From Campylobacteraceae bacterium (GTDB lineage: Bacteria; Campylobacterota; Campylobacteria; Campylobacterales; UBA6016), in contig JAEMQC010000105.1 of the NCBI GenBank assembly GCA_022758985.1, positions 1-5,831 on the forward strand: DNA of 5,831 nucleotides, given 5' to 3'. Numbering within the stretch: the stretch's first letter is position 1; every line of letters starts with the position of its first letter. The notes under the pieces are model-generated. The model worked only from the letters and a program-made list of their open reading frames with translations, was not told where the DNA came from and made no database searches. Position numbers and translations under genes: made by a program. This document shows positions 5,764-5,831 of the stretch, in pieces.

Positions 5764-5831
5764 ATGAAAGTGGCAATTAGCGGAGCGAGCGGGTTTGTAG
5801 GCAGTTATTTGTGTGATTTTTTTGCTGGCAA
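5764..5831 (+). CDS. N-terminus of NAD(P)-dependent epimerase-like SDR protein (partial)
   Basis: Only the first 22 codons are present; the gene runs off the right edge. The N-terminus MKVAISGASGFVGSYL has the Rossmann dinucleotide-binding motif GxxGxxG (Gly7, Gly10, Gly13) right at the start, as in extended short-chain dehydrogenases, including the TIGR01777 (YfcH-like) epimerase group, whose members begin very similarly. The start is supported by a strong RBS, AAGGAG (5753-5758), five bases before ATG. It is transcribed divergently from the helicase-like gene across 55 bp. NAD(P) binding is well supported; substrate and subfamily cannot be decided from this fragment. Confidence 0.8.
   Translation, partial: MKVAISGASGFVGSYLCDFFAG

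Overview
The window looks like ordinary chromosome from a member of the Campylobacterota (formerly Epsilonproteobacteria), probably a free-living or environmental one. The evidence is the adjacent nifS and three-domain nifU pair, which this phylum uses as its housekeeping Fe-S assembly system; an epsilon-style Der GTPase (second P-loop GRVNVGKS, switch GTTIDPVDE); moderately A+T-rich DNA; and promoters recognised mainly by a -10 box in T-rich surroundings. The genus cannot be fixed from the sequence. I see no phage, IS, CRISPR, tRNA or rRNA.

Layout: on the + strand, positions 1-91 hold a likely promoter with an extended -10 box overlapped by a perfect 8-bp inverted repeat that looks like an operator. 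Next come a small unrecognised protein with a thioredoxin-fold-like pattern (92-547) and the ribosome-assembly GTPase gene der (608-1993, TTG start). der converges on a minus-strand block with only 15 bp between stop codons. In transcription order that block is: a 321-residue protein resembling a worn SF1 (UPF1/DNA2-like) helicase half without a P-loop (5708-4743), a HIT-family protein overlapping it by four bases (4746-4375), nifS (4292-3108) and nifU (2974-2009). A 55-bp divergent promoter region separates this block from a + strand gene cut off by the window edge. Its first 22 codons encode an NAD(P)-binding Rossmann motif (5764-5831).

How the genes fit together: NifS removes sulfur from cysteine and passes it to NifU, which assembles and transfers Fe-S clusters. 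Der matures the 50S ribosomal subunit. The HIT/helicase-like pair appears translationally coupled, but its function is unknown and any tie to Fe-S assembly is only positional.

The least expected items are the helicase-like pseudoenzyme candidate, a G+C-rich nested-palindrome element lodged between nifS and nifU, a TATAAT box that overlaps the first possible start codon of the helicase-like gene (suggesting a leaderless message), and the symmetric operator-like site at the left end. No clearly new multi-gene system is evident.
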